A DNA stretch of 64,000 nt from Natronococcus pandeyae (GTDB taxonomy: Archaea > Halobacteriota > Halobacteria > Halobacteriales > Natrialbaceae): NCBI RefSeq assembly GCF_008122205.1, contig NZ_PHNJ01000001.1, positions 62,001 to 126,000 of the forward strand, given 5' to 3'. Shown here one piece after another: positions 57,737-64,000 of this stretch. Numbering within the stretch: the first letter of the stretch is position 1; every line of letters begins with the position of its first letter. The translations under genes and the position numbers were made by a program. The notes below the pieces were generated by a model, which saw nothing but the letters and a program-made list of their open reading frames with translations, had not been told where the DNA came from and searched no databases.

Positions 57737-59478
57737 GCGACGATCGAGAGCGGGTCGTCCTGATCGGGAAGGAAAGCGTCGGCAAATCGGCGCTCGCCGC
57801 CGGACTCACTGGCGCCGTGCCGGCCTCGTCGACCGTCGGCGGTTCGACGGTCTCGAGCGAAATCTACCGCACCGGCGATCTCGAATTGGTCGATACGCCG
57901 GGGATCACGCTCGAGGCGGACACCGAGACGACCCGCGAGGCGCTGTCGGAACTCGAGGCGACCGACCGGGTCGTCCTGGTCGTTTCGGCGACCGACCTCG
58001 ACCGGGACCTCGCAGACCTGCTGCCGCTCGTCCAGGGACGGCCGGGTGCGGTCGTCGTCACCTACTGGGACAAGGTCGACGACGATCCCGGTGCGAGGGA
58101 GGGAATCGCGTCCCTCGAGACCGATCTCGGCGTCCCGGTCGTACCGGTCGACGCGCGGAATCTGACACGCGTGGCTGCGGACGGCGGGGTCGAGTTCGGG
58201 GCTGGTGGCGGCGCCGACTCTGCGGCCGAAGCACCGACAGGAGCGAGCGACCCGCGGGCCGTCCTCGACGCGATCCGATACGGCGGCACGCTGCCGGGCG
58301 GGACCGCGACGCAGGTCGGCTGGGAGATCCAGCCGCCCGAGACGATCCTCGAGCGACCGTATCTCGGACCGGCCGCGAGCGCGCTCGTGTTGCTCCTGCC
58401 CGCGGTCGTCGCCGTCTGGTTCGCCAACACGGTCGCTGGCGAACTCGATCCGATCGTCGGCGAGGCGCTCGAGCCCGCGATCGTCCGGATCGAGACGGCG
58501 ACGCTGCCCGACTCGCTCGCGAGCCTGCTTGGCTTCGAGACCCTGCCCGATCCGCTGGTGGCGGTCCTCGTCAGCGACTACGGGCTGCTCGCGATGGGGC
58601 CGTTCCTGTTCGTCTGGGCGTTGCCGACCATGCTCATCTTCGCGCTCTTCATGGGTGCGTACAAGGCAAGCGGGCTCGTGACGCGGGTGACGGCAGCACT
58701 ACACCCCGTCATGCGCCGAGTCGGACTGACGGGACGCGATCTCGTCCGGGTCGTGATGGGCTTTGGCTGTAACGTGCCCGCCGTGACGAGCACCCGGAGC
58801 TGTTCGGACTGCACCCGCTGTACCACCATCTCGGCGATCTCCTTCGGCGCGGCCTGCTCCTACCAGTTTCCGGCCACGCTCGCGGTCTTCGCCGCGGTGG
58901 GGATGTCCTGGCTCGTCGTCCCCTACCTCGTCGTACTCGTCGCGACGACGCTGCTCTACGTCCGCCTGATCGCGCCGCCCGAGGCCCGGACGACCTCGCT
59001 CGCGACCGATCGCCGCACCTACCTCGAGTGGCCCCGTCCCCGCGCGGTCTGGAGAGAGGCCCGGACGTCGCTCGCGAGTTTCGTCACGACTGCTTTGCCC
59101 ATCTTCGTCGGGATCTGTGCCGCTGCCGCGCTGCTCGACTACGCCGGCGCGCTCGAGCGACTCGGCGGGGCGCTCGCGCCCGCGATGGGCGCGTTCGGGC
59201 TGCCGGCCGAGGCCGCGCTGCCCGTGGTGCTCGCCTCGGTTCGCAAGGACGGGATCGCCCTTCTGACGGCGGACTCGGCGGGTCTCGCGGCGCTCTCGCC
59301 GGTGCAGGTGCTCGTCGCGGTCTATCTCGCGGGCGTGCTCCTGCCCTGTCTGGTCACCGCGATCACGGTCGCCCGCGAGGTCTCCGTCCGATTCGTCGCG
59401 AAACTGCTCGCCCGGCAGGCTGGGGCGGCGATCGGCTTCGCGCTCGCCATCGCGTGGCTCGGGCGCCTGTTGTTCTAG
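57733..59478 (+). CDS. FeoB-like GTPase-coupled metal transporter
   Basis: A 581-residue FeoB-like protein: an N-terminal G domain with GKESVGKSAL (12-21), DTPG (in LVDTPGITLE), and YWDKVD where FeoB has its guanine motif, then a membrane part with about 7 helices and two gate blocks. The first gate MGFGCNVPA (342-350) is followed by CSDCTRC at 357-363, a cluster not in typical FeoB, and the second is AACSYQFPATL (Cys375). It is shorter than FeoB (about 700). Ferrous iron or another divalent metal is likely. ATG 57733 overlaps a mini-ORF. Confidence 0.85.
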   Translation: MSDDRERVVLIGKESVGKSALAAGLTGAVPASSTVGGSTVSSEIYRTGDLELVDTPGITLEADTETTREALSELEATDRVVLVVSATDLDRDLADLLPLVQGRPGAVVVTYWDKVDDDPGAREGIASLETDLGVPVVPVDARNLTRVAADGGVEFGAGGGADSAAEAPTGASDPRAVLDAIRYGGTLPGGTATQVGWEIQPPETILERPYLGPAASALVLLLPAVVAVWFANTVAGELDPIVGEALEPAIVRIETATLPDSLASLLGFETLPDPLVAVLVSDYGLLAMGPFLFVWALPTMLIFALFMGAYKASGLVTRVTAALHPVMRRVGLTGRDLVRVVMGFGCNVPAVTSTRSCSDCTRCTTISAISFGAACSYQFPATLAVFAAVGMSWLVVPYLVVLVATTLLYVRLIAPPEARTTSLATDRRTYLEWPRPRAVWREARTSLASFVTTALPIFVGICAAAALLDYAGALERLGGALAPAMGAFGLPAEAALPVVLASVRKDGIALLTADSAGLAALSPVQVLVAVYLAGVLLPCLVTAITVAREVSVRFVAKLLARQAGAAIGFALAIAWLGRLLF

Positions 59479-59484
59479 GATCGT

Positions 59485-60819
59485 TCACTCGAGTACGTCC
59501 GCAGTGGACTCGGGTGCACCGCTCGCCACGACCGCCCGCCCGGGGAGTTCGGGGTTCGGCTCCCGACCCAGCGTGAGGAGTCGCTCGGCCAGGGTGAGTT
59601 CCTCCGCCGTCGGACTCGGTTTCTCGACTTCTTCGTACTCGACGACGACGCCCTCGTCGCCGGACGCGATACGGACGACGCACAGCTGGTACGACGGGTA
59701 AAAGACCGGCGGGAGGTGTCCGGCGACGACGTCACGGCGGTGGAGCCGCTTCAGCCAGGTCCCGCTGTTGACGAGCAGTCTGCCGTCGACGTCCACCATC
59801 GTCGGCCGGTGGGTGTGACCGTAGCAGAAGATCGCCGTCTCCGGCCGCTCGTCGAAGACCTCGCGGGCGGCCTCCCGGTACGGCTGCTCCGGATCGACCG
59901 TGAGGTCGGTTTCGACGACGCCGAACCGATCGATCGTCCCTCTGAGGTCCCTGACGAAGAGAAGCAGCGGAATACCGACGAGCAACAGCAGTCCGGCGAC
60001 CACCGCGTTGAGGACGAGAAGCAGGTGAACGGCCGCGCCGGCCAGGCCGAACTGATCGAGGAACGCGTCGGCCGCGTCGACCGGCATCGTCCAGACGCCG
60101 GCCAGATCGAGCCCCGCGAAAACGGCGAGGACGACGCTGACGTTGAGCAACAGCAAGAACGGGATCACGGCGTATCGCAGGAGGGGATTCATCTCGCGAT
60201 AGAAGTACTTCGAGGCGAGCCAGTTCGGGAGTCGCTCGGTCGGCGTCACCGCCTGAACGTCCTTCAACCAGTTGTACCGCCCCCGATCGGAGAGTCGCCC
60301 GGCGCGACTCGTCACGTGCGTATTGTAAAAGTACCCCATCGGCGTCGCGTGCGGGTTGCCGAAGTCTTCGATCCGGTTGTTGGGATCCTGCTGGTGTCCG
60401 TGTTCGAAGTGAATCGCTCGATCGCCCACCGGTCGGGTGATCGACAGCGCCCGGACGAGCTCGACGTTGTACGCGGCGAGGCGCTCGGCGTACTCGTCGT
60501 AGGCGGCGAGTTCGTGGTCGTGATTGCCCGGGAGCAGCGTGATCGGAATTGACTCGCCGGTCGCACGAAGTTGCTCGAACAGCATCGGATACCGATCGAC
60601 CAACTCGTCGAACTTCTCCAACCCCTCGAGTTCGGTGAACTCCCAGAGCCCGAACGCGTCGCCGTTGATGATTAGCTCCGCGTCCTCGTCGCTGGTTTCG
60701 AGGCGCTCGAGAAATCCGAGTAGCTCCTCGAGGAAGTCGACGTGTTCGAGTTGCTCGTCGCCGCCGATGTGGAGATCGCTGATCACGTAATAAACCGGAT
60801 CGTCGCCGTCCTCGGTCAT
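59485..60819 (-). CDS. membrane metallophosphoesterase
   Basis: A 444-residue calcineurin-like phosphoesterase with an insert of two or three transmembrane helices (about 220-305: YAVIPFLLLLNVSVVLAVFAGL, AAVHLLLVLNAVVAGLLLLVGIPLLLF). Metal motifs are DLHIGG (14-19), NGDAFGLWEF, GNHDHE and the C-terminal FCYGHTHRP. Both halves of the site are cytoplasmic or external on one side. The substrate is unknown; UDP-sugar or lipid phosphoesterase is possible. ATG at 60819 (MTEDGDDPVYY). It is convergent with the FeoB-like gene (6 nt apart). Confidence 0.85.
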   Translation of the reverse strand: MTEDGDDPVYYVISDLHIGGDEQLEHVDFLEELLGFLERLETSDEDAELIINGDAFGLWEFTELEGLEKFDELVDRYPMLFEQLRATGESIPITLLPGNHDHELAAYDEYAERLAAYNVELVRALSITRPVGDRAIHFEHGHQQDPNNRIEDFGNPHATPMGYFYNTHVTSRAGRLSDRGRYNWLKDVQAVTPTERLPNWLASKYFYREMNPLLRYAVIPFLLLLNVSVVLAVFAGLDLAGVWTMPVDAADAFLDQFGLAGAAVHLLLVLNAVVAGLLLLVGIPLLLFVRDLRGTIDRFGVVETDLTVDPEQPYREAAREVFDERPETAIFCYGHTHRPTMVDVDGRLLVNSGTWLKRLHRRDVVAGHLPPVFYPSYQLCVVRIASGDEGVVVEYEEVEKPSPTAEELTLAERLLTLGREPNPELPGRAVVASGAPESTADVLE

Positions 60820-60969
60820 CGTCTCGGACGACCTCACCCACGGCCAAAGGTGTTACTAGCGGTTGTCATGACCGTCTACTCGTGCGACCGATTCTGCGTG
60901 GCTGCGAGGATGGACCGTCGATCGGGAGGTAGACGACAGTACTAACACGGAACAAGCCTATGTTGATGA

Positions 60970-60978
60970 TTATTAATA
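60970..60978 (+). promoter_or_regulatory. TATA-like element of the flavoprotein
   Basis: TTATTAATA, about 23 nt before ATG 60997 (mini-ORF) and 43 nt before ATG 61017. GGAG at 60983-60986 could serve as a ribosome site for 60997. Confidence 0.4.
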
Positions 60979-60996
60979 CGAAGGAGTAAAGTAATA

Positions 60997-61032
60997 ATGA
61001 ACCGTACTGCGTCCACATGCTCGAGTGCGTGA
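60997..61032 (+). CDS. mini-ORF overlapping the flavoprotein start
   Basis: An 11-codon frame (MNRTASTCSSA) beginning near the promoter and overlapping the flavoprotein start out of frame by 16 nt. It has GGAG 10 nt upstream, whereas ATG 61017 has no such site. Translation coupling is possible. Confidence 0.3.
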   Translation: MNRTASTCSSA

Positions 61033-62219
61033 TCGTCGGCGGTGGTATCCACGGCACCTACCTCGTCCAGCGCCTGCTCGAGGACACCGACCTCGAGCGC
61101 GAGGAGATCCGAATCGTCGATCCGAACGACCGGCTGTTGGCCTCGTTCCGTCGCAAAGCGCAGGCCTGCGAGATGGACGCGATGCGATCGACGTTCGTCC
61201 ACCACGTCGGCACCGAGCCGTTTGGGCTCGAGAGCTTCGCCGAGGCCCGCGGTCGGGAAGACGAACTCTTGCCAACGCCGGGATACCCGCGGCGGCCGTC
61301 GCTGTCGCTCTTCCTCGACTACGCCGAGTACGTCGTCGACGGCCGCGACCTCGAGTCGCTGCACCGGCAGGCAGCGGTCGAGACGATCGAGGAGCGCGGC
61401 GACGAACTCGTGCTGGAGACGACCGACGGCTCCATCCACAGTCGATCCTGCGTGCTGGCGATCGGCCACGGCGGTCGCTACCGAACGCCCGACTGGGCCG
61501 ACGGGATCGACGCGATCAGCCACGTCTGGGACGGGTTCGATCCGGATGTGAGTGTCGACGAGACGGTCGTCGTCGGCGGCGGCGTCACCGCCGCCCAGCT
61601 AGCGACCTGCCTCGCCGGTCGGGAGTCCGTGACCCTGCTCTCGAGACACGAACTCGAGGAGGCGACGATCGAAGCCGATCCCCGCTGGATCAACTGGAAT
61701 CACGTCGAACGTCACCTCCACCGCCACCCACCGGGCGCTCGAGCGCGCGTCGAAACCGTCCGCGAGGCGCGCAACGACGCCACGATTCCGCCGACGCTGT
61801 TCGACTCGCTGGAGGAGGCGGTCGAGGACGGCGGGCTGACGGTCCGCACCGACGAAATTCGATCGGCTCGGGCGGTCGACGATCGTGTACGGCTCCTCCT
61901 CGCGGACGATGGCTGCCTCTCCGCGGATCGTGTCGTGCTGGCGACCGGCTTCGCGCCCGTCTTCGAACACCCGTTCGTCGACCGCGTCGCGGCCGAACTC
62001 GGCCTCGAGCGAGGCTATCGGGGGATGCCGGTGCTCGACGACGAGACGCTGGCGTGGCAGCGGACCGACGGCGGCCGATCGTCGGTGTTCGTCACCGGCG
62101 CGCTGGCGGCTGGAACTGTCGGTCCCCTGGCGGGGAACGTCGCCGGCGCGCGGCGGGCCGCCGATCGACTGGCAGCACCGATCGCTGCTGACAAGAGACC
62201 GTCACTGCCGGCCGACTGA
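61017..62219 (+). CDS. FAD/NAD(P)-binding protein
   Basis: A 400-residue flavoprotein. FAD motif VIVGGGIHGTYL near the start (5-16); a second nucleotide motif VVVGGGVTAAQLATCL at about 183-198; and a conserved CEMDAMRSTFVHHVG stretch (51-65). The architecture is that of L-ornithine monooxygenase/SidA-like FAD proteins found near rhodanese genes in haloarchaea. The reaction is unknown. ATG at 61017. A rhodanese lies 90 nt downstream on the same strand, which fits a sulfur or thiol role. Confidence 0.82.
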   Translation: MLECVIVGGGIHGTYLVQRLLEDTDLEREEIRIVDPNDRLLASFRRKAQACEMDAMRSTFVHHVGTEPFGLESFAEARGREDELLPTPGYPRRPSLSLFLDYAEYVVDGRDLESLHRQAAVETIEERGDELVLETTDGSIHSRSCVLAIGHGGRYRTPDWADGIDAISHVWDGFDPDVSVDETVVVGGGVTAAQLATCLAGRESVTLLSRHELEEATIEADPRWINWNHVERHLHRHPPGARARVETVREARNDATIPPTLFDSLEEAVEDGGLTVRTDEIRSARAVDDRVRLLLADDGCLSADRVVLATGFAPVFEHPFVDRVAAELGLERGYRGMPVLDDETLAWQRTDGGRSSVFVTGALAAGTVGPLAGNVAGARRAADRLAAPIAADKRPSLPAD

Positions 62220-62309
62220 CGACACAGCTAGCCGGTCGATCGCTGGAGTCTCCGCCCGGACCCAGGAACTATCCGTACCGTTTTGTGTCCGTGTATAGTA
62301 TTGTGCTAT

Positions 62310-62681
62310 ATGGGCAAGATCAAACCGCCGGAACTGGACGAGCACCTCTCGAGCGGCGACGACCCCTACGTCCTCGACATCAGACCGCGTGAAGCCTACC
62401 AGCGCGGTCACATAGAGGGGAGCCGAAACGTCCCGGTCTACGCCGACCTCCGCCGGGGTGACGAAGCCGAACTCCGGGACTCGCTCGACGATATTCCCGG
62501 CGACGAGACAGTCGTCACGGTCTGCAAGGCGGGGATCGTCGCCCGAAAGGCGACGTCGCTGCTCGAGGGGGAGGGGTACGACGCCGCGACGCTCGCCGGC
62601 GGAATGCGGGGCTGGAACGGCTACCAGAACGGGTCGGTCGGCTACCGCCTGCGGTCGACGATCGCTCGGCTGTTTCCGTAA
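62310..62681 (+). CDS. rhodanese-like sulfurtransferase
   Basis: A 123-residue single-domain rhodanese. The active-site loop VCKAGIVAR holds Cys72, which takes up sulfane sulfur. YVLDIRPREAYQRGHIEGSRNVPV (20-43) is the CH2A-like motif and LAGGMRGWNGY the C-terminal signature. Likely moves sulfur in thiosulfate metabolism or tRNA or cofactor thiolation. ATG 62310. Follows the flavoprotein and precedes purS. Confidence 0.92.
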   Translation: MGKIKPPELDEHLSSGDDPYVLDIRPREAYQRGHIEGSRNVPVYADLRRGDEAELRDSLDDIPGDETVVTVCKAGIVARKATSLLEGEGYDAATLAGGMRGWNGYQNGSVGYRLRSTIARLFP

Positions 62682-62703
62682 GTCGTCCTGCAACTCCGGA
62701 GAT

Positions 62704-62719
62704 ATCCACGAACGTGGAT
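62704..62719. promoter_or_regulatory. candidate operator upstream of purS
   Basis: ATCCACGAACGTGGAT, a perfect 7-bp inverted repeat with a 2-nt centre, about 50 nt before the purS ATG and just upstream of a T-rich element at 62740. Confidence 0.45.
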
Positions 62720-62770
62720 TACGGACGAAAGGCGAAAGCGTTTTTGAGCACGGATACGGGGTACCAGATA

Positions 62771-63022
62771 ATGACGGCCTACACCGCGACGGTGACGGTT
62801 CGACTCAAACGCGGCGTCCTCGATCCCGAGGCGGAGACGACGAAACAGGCGCTCGAGCGCCTGGATTTCGAACTCGAGGACCTGCGCTCGACCGACCGCT
62901 TCGAGATCGACCTCGACGCCGCGTCCGCCGACGCCGCTCACGAGCGCGCGAGCGAGATGGCGGAACGACTGCTCGCGAACCCGACCATCCACGACTACGA
63001 CGTGGAGGTCGACGAGCGGTAG
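62771..63022 (+). CDS. purS: phosphoribosylformylglycinamidine synthase subunit PurS
   Basis: An 83-residue adaptor of the FGAR amidotransferase complex (PurL-PurQ-PurS) in purine synthesis. TATVTVRLKRGVLDPEAETTKQALERLDFE (in parts) is the PurS signature; the LKRGVLDPE block binds the PurL and PurQ partners. ATG 62771 follows an AAGCGTTTTTGAGC element by about 30 nt, leaderless. purQ follows after 118 nt of tandem-repeated DNA. Confidence 0.93.
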   Translation: MTAYTATVTVRLKRGVLDPEAETTKQALERLDFELEDLRSTDRFEIDLDAASADAAHERASEMAERLLANPTIHDYDVEVDER

Positions 63023-63140
63023 ATGACGGTCTCGATCACACCGACCGAGACTGTCGGTTGCAACACTGCGGGGTGTCGACTGTGAGGGTCTCGATCACAC
63101 CGACCGAGACTGTCGGTCGACACACCGGGGGGTGGCGACT
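63023..63140 (+). repeat. two tandem 59-bp repeats before purQ
   Basis: Units 63023-63081 and 63082-63140 share GGTCTCGATCACACCGACCG and ACTGTCGGT; the start of the next unit is the purQ start (GTGACAGTCTCGATC). Each unit encodes a 20-residue frame (63023-63085 MTVSITPTETVGCNTAGCRL; 63082-63144 MRVSITPTETVGRHTGGWRL) ending in a GTGA overlap with the next start. Each also has a CCGAC-GTCGG stem-loop. Confidence 0.85.
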
Positions 63141-63833
63141 GTGACAGTCTCGATCGTCCGCTTCGGCGGTTCGAACTGCGACCGCGACGCCGAGCGCGCC
63201 CTCGAGCACCTCGGCATCGACGCCGAGATCGTCTGGCACGAGGACGGCCTCCCCGCCGACACCACGGGGATCGTCTTGCCGGGCGGCTTCTCCTACGGTG
63301 ACTACCTCCGCGCGGGTGCGATGGCCGCTCGCTCGCCGATCATGGCCGAGGTCCGCGAGGCCGCCGCCGACGGGACGCCCGTCCTCGGCGTCTGCAACGG
63401 CGCCCAGATCGGCTGCGAGTCGGGACTCACCGAGGGCGCGTTCACCACGAACGAGAGCGCCCGGTTCCAGTGCGAGCGCGTCTTCCTGCGCGTCGAGCGC
63501 GCCGACACGCCCTGGACCGACGCCTACGACGAGGGCGAGGTCATCGAGGTGCCGATCGCCCACGGCGAGGGTCGCTACGAGATCGACGACGACCGACTGG
63601 CCGAACTCGAGGACGAGAACCGCGTTCTGTTCCGGTACTGTGACGAATCCGGCGAGACGGGATCGGACGTGAACCCGAACGGGTCCAAACACAACGTCGC
63701 AGGCGTGCTCGGCGACCGAGATACCGTCGCGGTGCTGATGCCCCACCCCGAACGCGCCACGTTGCCGGACGTCGGGCCGACCGACGGTCAGGGTATTCTC
63801 CGCGGCTTCGAGTCGGTCGCCGACGGCGTCTAA
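63141..63833 (+). CDS. purQ: phosphoribosylformylglycinamidine synthase subunit PurQ (glutaminase)
   Basis: A 230-residue class I glutamine amidotransferase that feeds ammonia to PurL. GVCNGAQIGCE has the catalytic Cys85 and PHPERA near 195 the His-Glu pair; FGGSNCDRDAERALEHLG and LPGGFSYGDYLRAGAMAA are PurQ blocks. GTG at 63141 gives MTVSIVRFGGSN; GTG at 63132 is also in frame. Follows purS. Translation may be coupled through the repeats. PurL is not in this window. Confidence 0.94.
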   Translation: MTVSIVRFGGSNCDRDAERALEHLGIDAEIVWHEDGLPADTTGIVLPGGFSYGDYLRAGAMAARSPIMAEVREAAADGTPVLGVCNGAQIGCESGLTEGAFTTNESARFQCERVFLRVERADTPWTDAYDEGEVIEVPIAHGEGRYEIDDDRLAELEDENRVLFRYCDESGETGSDVNPNGSKHNVAGVLGDRDTVAVLMPHPERATLPDVGPTDGQGILRGFESVADGV

Positions 63834-63906
63834 CGGCAGCCGATACATTTATTTTCCAACCACTGCGATTCTTGGCAGAAACCGGGCGGAGTGGGGATCG
63901 TGCTGT

Positions 63907-63943
63907 CGGCTCGGTCCGAGCGGCGATCGATCGGTCCGAGCCG
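63907..63943. terminator. inverted repeat after purQ
   Basis: CGGCTCGGTCCGA (63907-63919) and TCGGTCCGAGCCG (63931-63943) pair over 13 positions with one mismatch, loop 11 nt. It lies between purQ and a possible opposite-strand gene and can terminate both. Confidence 0.5.
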
Positions 63944-63953
63944 GTTCGCTGAG

Positions 63954-64000
63954 CTACCGGGTTTCCGCCAGCGCACGGCTCATGAACAGGGACACTCGCG
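63954..64000 (-). CDS. possible C-terminal end of a minus-strand gene (partial)
   Basis: The last 14 codons before TAG at 63954-63956 read RVSLFMSRALAETR on the minus strand, a plausible helical protein end. The hairpin at 63907-63943 lies just after the stop. Too short to name. Confidence 0.3.
   Translation of the reverse strand, partial: RVSLFMSRALAETR

Overview
The window is a chromosomal segment of a haloarchaeon. The evidence is its high GC, strongly acidic proteins, abundant CTCGAG sites, twin-arginine lipoproteins, TATA boxes about 25-30 nt before start codons (leaderless messages), a CetZ tubulin, halocyanin, coenzyme F420 genes and many families I know only from Halobacteria. The gene mix fits Natrialbales, but that placement is a guess. 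No rRNA, intact tRNA, CRISPR array or intact insertion sequence is visible. Almost everything looks like core genome, with a few scarred intergenic stretches.

Layout. 1-4 kb: a cut-off membrane protein, a double winged-helix regulator, an exported coiled-coil protein, a small haloarchaeal protein and a Vms1/ANKZF1-type release-factor-like protein. 4-9.7 kb: uridine kinase, a DgcN-DgcA-like pair (DUF1611 protein plus dipeptide epimerase, overlapping by 4 nt), cold-shock protein, MFS transporter and a secreted His/Asp-repeat protein. 9.7-16.5 kb: small kinase, two tandem paralogous membrane proteins, halocyanin, HPP protein, two paralogous FxLyD lipoproteins, an orphan Cdc6-type winged helix and PspA. 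16.8-25.3 kb: hydrolase, WbqC plus deacetylase-like pair, HerA ATPase, double winged-helix regulator, NurA nuclease and M48 protease. 25.4-32.5 kb: gpmI, metY, D-2-hydroxyacid dehydrogenase, BASS transporter and a lipoprotein. 32.5-38.5 kb: small proteins, a trkA locus lying inside long inverted repeats, pdhA, tmk and an NDUFA9-like protein. 38.9-47.2 kb: cetZ1, cofC-cofG, a Tat protein, a solitary gvpH, cofH and purC. 47.4-53.7 kb: GntP permease, PAS histidine kinase, acetamidase with a zinc ribbon, DUF2267 protein and purU. 53.9-60.8 kb: a possible metal-homeostasis block (Cys-tailed flavoprotein, mini C2H2 finger, CobW GTPase with two small partners, FeoB-like transporter with an extra Cys cluster) and a membrane metallophosphoesterase. 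61-64 kb: flavoprotein, rhodanese, purS and purQ.

How genes work together. purC, purS, purQ and purU serve purine synthesis and formate/folate balance. cofC, cofG and cofH make the F420 chromophore and side chain. HerA and NurA are partners in DNA-end resection. CobW and the FeoB-like protein are transcribed divergently across a shared control region holding a perfect 8-bp inverted repeat.

Most unusual observations: (1) several transporter, enzyme and vesicle genes appear to be transcribed from a start at a tiny upstream ORF that overlaps the main start codon; (2) trkA sits between two inverted copies of an element made of an AsnC-like gene end, hairpins and a conserved GC-rich block whose central hairpin differs in sequence but keeps its fold; (3) two 59-bp tandem repeats before purQ each recreate a purQ-like start and end in a GTGA overlap; (4) the FeoB-like transporter has a CxxCxxC cluster in its gate motif.
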